DNA of 64,000 nt from Lepidodermella squamata. Lineage: Eukaryota; Gastrotricha. The notes beneath the pieces were generated by a model that had not been told where the DNA came from, searched no databases, and saw nothing but the letters and a program-made list of their open reading frames with translations. The first letter of the stretch is position 1. Each line of letters starts with the position of its first letter. The stretch spans positions 2,666,001-2,730,000 of the forward strand of contig JBLDXI010000017.1 of the NCBI GenBank assembly GCA_047495785.1, read 5' to 3'. Made by a program: the position numbers and the translations under genes. This document shows, piece by piece, positions 59,025 to 64,000 of this stretch.

Positions 59025-62000
59025 TCATCGAAAGCACGAAAACAGCCGGCGAAATGATCGGCGCATTGACCGCTGCGCTAGCCGACCCATTTCGGACTGC
59101 GACGGCGAGAAACTGCTGCCTTCCGTAGGCGAACGCGCTCCGGTGGTTTTCGGCGAAATTGAGCCGACGCCAGTACCAAAAGACGGCCGACAATCCGTGG
59201 CAGTTTCATCCACCGACGAAGCACCAGGCTCGTCGATCGGAGGCAGCAGGGCCAATAGTCCCGAATCTAAAAATAATAAATTATGATACGTCCACCTTAA
59301 AGATTTCAATTTACAATTTTTTGCCGAGCCTGCGCCGTCCACGCTTTCCCGCCCCGTTGCGGAACTGCACGAACTGCGACCAGATAAACGCTGCTGGTCG
59401 CTTGGTCCGCCGATGACCAAACTTCCGGCGCGGAATTGATTCACCCGCTCGTTAGCGTGGAGCGTCGAAAGCGTACCACTGGCAGCAGCGTTTTCCAAGT
59501 TTGCTAAAACCTGAGCGTACTGTTGCTCGAGCTCGTTTTCGAGTTTCCGCCGCCAGTCCTCCAGCTCACGCTGTCTGTCGTCATAACAGCGCTTCAGACG
59601 ATCCTCCATAGTTTGAGCTGCTTCTTTCATCTAAATAAGAAAAATTTCCTAAAAAATCACGAAAGCCAGACAATGATTGCTTACATTAGTTATTTCATCA
59701 ACCGCCCGATCAACGAGCTCCTGTTGAAGCTGCCGTTTCCGGCGACCCAATTCCTCCTTTTGGCTATCAGCCGGTAGAGAAGACGCCAACTCAGTAATAG
59801 CAGCCGATGAGGAAACCTCCTTAAGCTTGGCCGAACGCTCGCGTGACAACAGCCGCCTCAACTCGCGCTCCTCCGTTCGAAACATCTGCGCTAGAACTTT
59901 GCTCCGTTCACTGAATATCGCATTCAGTTGCTGAAGCGCGGCCGCTGCTTGCAGTTCGGTGTATTTCACAGCCACGCCTCGTTGTTCAGCGTAACATTTC
60001 CGCCACATTGCAACAACTTTTTCCTGCATTAAATTAGGAATATGTTAAAATATAAAAAATCCGCCTTAAAAAATTACGTTTTTAACAGGATCTGTACTGT
60101 CGCTAACGTCGGCTTTCGCGCATTTCCTCCGCAGCATATTTAAAAGCTGATCGCGTTTCTTCGCCAACTTTACTACAGAAGAAGAGTTGTAGATTTCGGA
60201 GGCTTGCGGCAGCTCTTCCGGGCGTTGTCTTTGAATTCGCTCGAGGCCAGCAGATGACAGGCGGCAATTGCGATTTCCAAGCGGCTTTTCCGCCAGCTCG
60301 CTCGTAACTGTCAACGACTGTCGAACAACTGGCGCGGGAACGCTTAACGGGTTGTTCAGCGACGAGCCAGCCGATGCTACAGGGTTTGAATGTGTAGCTA
60401 GTAGCGCCATTTTCGCGTTCGAGGTGTTCGAAGTCAACGAACTCGAGTTAAGGGTCGGTGATTGCGCAACGCCGGGTGGAAAAAGCGGCAAAGCTTGCAG
60501 TTCGGCACTCTCGTCCACATCTAGAACTTCAAGCTGCTTAGCGCGGGCATCTAGTTTCGACATATACGCGATCGGATTGGCTAAGGCGTCGGCCAATTCG
60601 CGATGCTTATCGGCTAAAAAGTCGTGCGCTTTTACGTAGACTAGCAGCGATGCGGCTGGAATAGGCTGGTTCGCCTCTGAGCGCAGGCCGATGAAGCGAT
60701 AGCCGGGTTTCAGCTGCTCGACAGGCAAGATGCGATGGCCAATCAGCTTGCCCGTATCATCGTAGACGACAAACCGCAGAATAGCAAGCCGTGGTAGCAC
60801 AACCTTGTTGAACACGAAGTTATCTGAGCTGAAAACGGGGTTCAACCCGTTGTTTTGCACTAGCTTGGTACGGAATTTTTTCCGAACACTGTCTGACGGC
60901 AGGCCGAACATTTCCACCTCGCAGTATGTTGAAATTCGCCGCGGCGATAGAAATTGGCCCGATACAATGCGAACTTGAACCGTTGCTGCTACTACGCTGT
61001 GATCCGTCGCAGACTCAAGGAAAGGGCTGAAATTCGCCGATTTTTGGACCATACACGCCGGTTTCAACAGGTAACCACACCGGCCGTTGAATTCGAAACA
61101 GCCGAGATATAACTGCATGCCCAGATCGAGAATTTGATAATTCAACGCCACCATTTGACAGCCGGCAACCCAGAATAGAAACGGCAGGTAGTTATGCGAG
61201 TCGACGCGGGTTCCACGCGGGTAGACGCGCGATAATTGCCGCTTGTTGTAGTTGACAAATTCGACAGGGTACAGTTTGAGCAGGTTGAAGCACGTCGTTT
61301 CAGAAATCGACGACGTCTCGAATGAGTGATTTCGAACAGCGGCATTCTCGAAGGAGATGAAATGAACTGGTTGGATGTAATTAACCAGGTCCGATAGGTC
61401 CTTAACAGCTGCATAGATCGCGTGTTGTTTCGAAGGCCGTCGAATGCTGCTGTCTTTCAGGCCCGGTTTCGAAGAGATAATCGAGGCGCTAGTCGACATG
61501 TTGCTTTCGAGCGGGTTCATCAAACTGTTCGAACTCAACGACGGTACCAGCGCGTTTTGCTGAGGCGCTAGGTTCGACGAGGCAGCCGCCGATATCACAC
61601 TGCCACTAGCTATGGAATGCGGCGCGGGTGGGTATTCGTCGCCTGAATCTGCCTCCGGGTCGCTTTCGACCTGAATTGTCGCTTGATGGACGACGGTCGT
61701 TGTCGTACTCGCTGTTAGACTGCCCTCATCTACAGTCGACTGCACCATAGGCGACGATGTTTCCACAACACTACTCGGTTCAGATTTGTTTTTACACGAG
61801 CTGTTTGAATCAGCTCGGTTACGATAGGCAGCTTTATCCGATAGAGAAATCGCACTTGCCAGTGATTGCTGTTGCTGCTGCTGTTGATTCATAGCTTGCG
61901 CTGAGATTTTCTTGTTTTTTATCAATATCCTCCTCAATAACATTGAGGGTGGAGGTAAAGGCACTCCTGGTTCCAACGGGTGGCTTGGCAGTGGATCGGT

Positions 62001-63516
62001 CAACAACGCCGGGCCGAAAACGGTGCGGAGATGCTGCGCAATTTTCGTCTGCTGCTTAGGCGAGCAGTGATTCTCCAGCGACAAAATGACCGGGTAATCA
62101 CTGGTGCGGAACGCGCACTCGTTAATCGCGTCCAGCGCTTCTCTCAACGGAATTTCGGTAACCATGGTGAAGCCGTGTTTAATAATCGGCTCTTCGTCCG
62201 GCTGCCGACCGTCCCAGCAGTCGAGTTCGACACATCGACAACCGGATAACAGGACCTGTCTATACATTTCAACAGACGACTTGCCGGTCAGCTGGTGCCC
62301 GGTTAAATACGTGTTGTGGGAAGATGCGATGTAGTAGTGACTGAGCGGGTGGCTCATTTCGTGGCTGAGGTCGAGCTCGTCGAAAGGCGCTGCGTTGTTG
62401 TCCTCGGAAATCAGCAGTTGAATGAAGCCGTGCAGCGACAGCCGCTCAGCTTTGCGCAGCTCTTCGTCCGGCTCGAAGCGTTCGATCAGCGGCCGCACGC
62501 GTTGTTCGGTCCAGTACGGGTAGAGCAGCTCGTTGAGACGCGGGTCTCGCTGGTGCTTGTTCAAAAACTCGACCAGCTTGTCGATGGGCATCGATGGGTT
62601 CGATTCGTTCGCCTGCCCCGTCAGCTCTTCGAAAATTTGCTGAACATCTTGCTTAAAAGATAGCGAACAGCAAAACTCGATAAAACGCGGCAAGACCAGC
62701 TGGTCCGCGGGTATGAAATCGCCGTTCGCAGAAACATTTATTCCAGCGTCCCTCAGGCACTTAATAACACGATCTTTGTCCTCTTTGTGAAGCGCAAACA
62801 GTTTAAGGAGGCTGAAATATAAATTATTAATTATTTCTTTTAGTCGGGAAAATTTGAAGCTACTCACTTTTTCATCGCTACCTTTCCTTCCTGTTGAGTA
62901 TAGAAGAGTTTAGACCATGCTCTTTCGTAGAAAATTCCAACGCTGCAGTTGACGGACAAAATATTGTAAGCGTAAGAAAATAATTCTTGGCACCAAAGCT
63001 GCAAATAAAAATAATGATATGAAATTATCAGGGTAAAATTAAAAATTCTAACCTTAGCAATTTCAGCAGTTCCAGCCACAAAACTCGCCCACTGTAAATT
63101 GACGAAATCGTTTCCCCAACAAATAGTAACGGCCTTCTCCTCGATAGGGCACAACGAATCGCCGAAGGTAGACACAACATCGTTAACTTTGTTATCCTTA
63201 GGCAACCGCGCCAGCTTGCCGGTTCGAACATCTCTCAGCGTGTACAAATCGATGTAATCAGTCTCATGCTGGCCCGTTTGAACGTCCTTCCAATAAGCGA
63301 TGTAGCCTTTTGGGTCCACTTTGAGCAGAACAAAGTAGCAACTGACTGCATTAGGATTATCCTTAACAAAAAATGAGATGAAATTAGGGGTGAAAAACTG
63401 CTTAATTAATTGCGTACCTCATCAATCTTGACGAATTTGCTTCCCATAACCAAGTCAGGATGAACCTGAGGCAATTTCAGCTGGCACAAATGGACGCCTG
63501 GTTTTGCCCCGGCCAT
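59025..63516 (-). CDS. PLCB: Phosphoinositide phospholipase C beta
   Basis: Seven exons (63516-63418, 63361-63053, 62998-62868, 62811-60078, 60023-59685, 59630-59315, 59266-59025) close exactly to 1390 codons. PLC beta is activated by Gq-alpha at the plasma membrane and cleaves PIP2 to IP3 and diacylglycerol. The N terminus MAGAKPGVHLCQLK is that of the PLCB1 type. In order: PH domain (to about 140), EF hands with QRDPRLNELLYPYW, and X box from about 325 with the catalytic SSHNTYLTG and KHGFTM histidines. A long Ser/Gln-rich X-Y linker with EADSGDEYPP follows. The Y box starts near 650 (RVYPRGTRVDSHNYLPF), C2 lies near 785, and a long C-terminal coiled coil (about residues 1090-1260, RRKRQLQQELVDRAVDEI) is the Gq-interacting CTD. 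In C. elegans the matching gene is egl-8. The C-terminal 80 residues are Ser/Arg-rich. Confidence 0.95.
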
Positions 63517-64000
63517 GACTGGTCACGAATCAATCAGCGAAGCCAAGATGCAATCGTATGCCAGGCAGTATTCGCTAAGCACATAGTATGATGCTGCCCA
63601 TTATACGCGCCTGGATTCGCAACGAGAAGCAACAAAAAACACTCGAATGCCGTGTTTTGTTGCCGCTCTCTATCTCTCCCTGCGTCTTTCTCTCTTATAT
63701 ATTATCTATCTAAAGGCAATAACAATAATAATATTGATACATACTCGGCAAGCGAGAAAAAATATGTAGAAAATGCAACTGGATGTTGCCAAGTAGGGAT
63801 ACACGATGTAACCCATACGATGATGGAAATAATCGTTATCACCGTCATCATAATCATGAGAGGTGAAGCGGTTATCGTTCGAATTCTATGTAGTGGCGGC
63901 AGCAATAGGTAGTGGAATGCACATGCGCGTAAAAATAAACTGCGCTCTAGTGAAGAATCATGCGGAAACACATTTATAGCCTATGGGCAATTTGCTGACA
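63517..64000. other. Upstream flank of PLC beta
   Basis: No gene is supported. There is a CT-rich stretch at 63660-63700, an AATAAT run at 63719-63733, and a CATCAT/ATCATA-type stretch near 63840-63856. An open frame in each direction exists here but looks like chance. Confidence 0.4.

Noticed and set aside
1-64000. Bacterial origin of the ANK genes (for example Wolbachia or other endosymbiont ANK proteins)
   Set aside because: Consistent spliceosomal introns, AATAAA signals, Sushi modules and flanking animal genes show a eukaryotic nuclear locus. Ancient transfer of an ANK seed is not excluded.
1-64000. CRISPR array, rRNA or prophage
   Set aside because: No regular direct repeats with unique spacers, no rRNA-like sequence and no phage genes were seen.

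Overview
This is a eukaryotic nuclear window, most likely from a nematode or a close ecdysozoan. Introns are mostly 48-63 nt with GT...TTTNAG ends. Many genes are split into small exons, genes are tightly spaced, and ordinary animal orthologues are present: proteasome RPT3, PGAP3, MAD2L1BP/p31comet and phospholipase C beta. The nematode assignment is an inference from intron style and spacing. No rRNA, tRNA, CRISPR array or bacterial operon was seen. The exon joins given here come from reading splice sites and checking that the joined frames stay open; none is backed by transcripts.

Layout. Positions 1-14457 (minus) hold most of a giant secreted protein made only of ankyrin (ANK) repeats, running off the left edge. 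MAD2L1BP (14519-15370, minus) ends only 61 nt before its start codon. A short two-exon gene (15609-15875), a two-helix membrane protein (16212-16766), RPT3 (16981-18406) and PGAP3 (18742-19841) follow on the plus strand. Next is a secreted Sushi+ANK gene (20822-24336), then the 5' half of a second Sushi+ANK gene (25322-26826). That gene's apparent 3' half lies at 37332-38530. The 10.5 kb between the halves carries an unrecognised 469-aa gene (29871-31660), a GIY-YIG nuclease-like gene (31847-34144), a small minus-strand gene (36088-36789) and two similar CCAAT/TATA promoter-like modules facing opposite ways. Positions 39413-54664 (plus) hold the complete inverted twin of the giant ANK gene: ten exons and 4352 aa, with a signal peptide and nothing recognisable except ANK repeats. 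After it come a 143-aa gene behind a TATA box, an intronless PRISE-type reductase (minus), a poorly resolved coiled-coil gene, and PLC beta (59025-63516, minus).

The exciting part is the ANK cluster. Four related genes all appear to begin with signal peptides, although ANK proteins are normally intracellular. Nearly all their internal splice sites are phase 1 and fall at the same point inside the ANK fold. Their ANK tracts are built from a higher-order unit of about three repeats. The two giant genes are divergently oriented, exon-for-exon paralogues. The two smaller genes add Sushi (CCP) modules and an acidic linker in front of the same three-exon C-terminal ANK module. The function is unknown; the sequence supports an expanding family of extracellular ANK solenoids.
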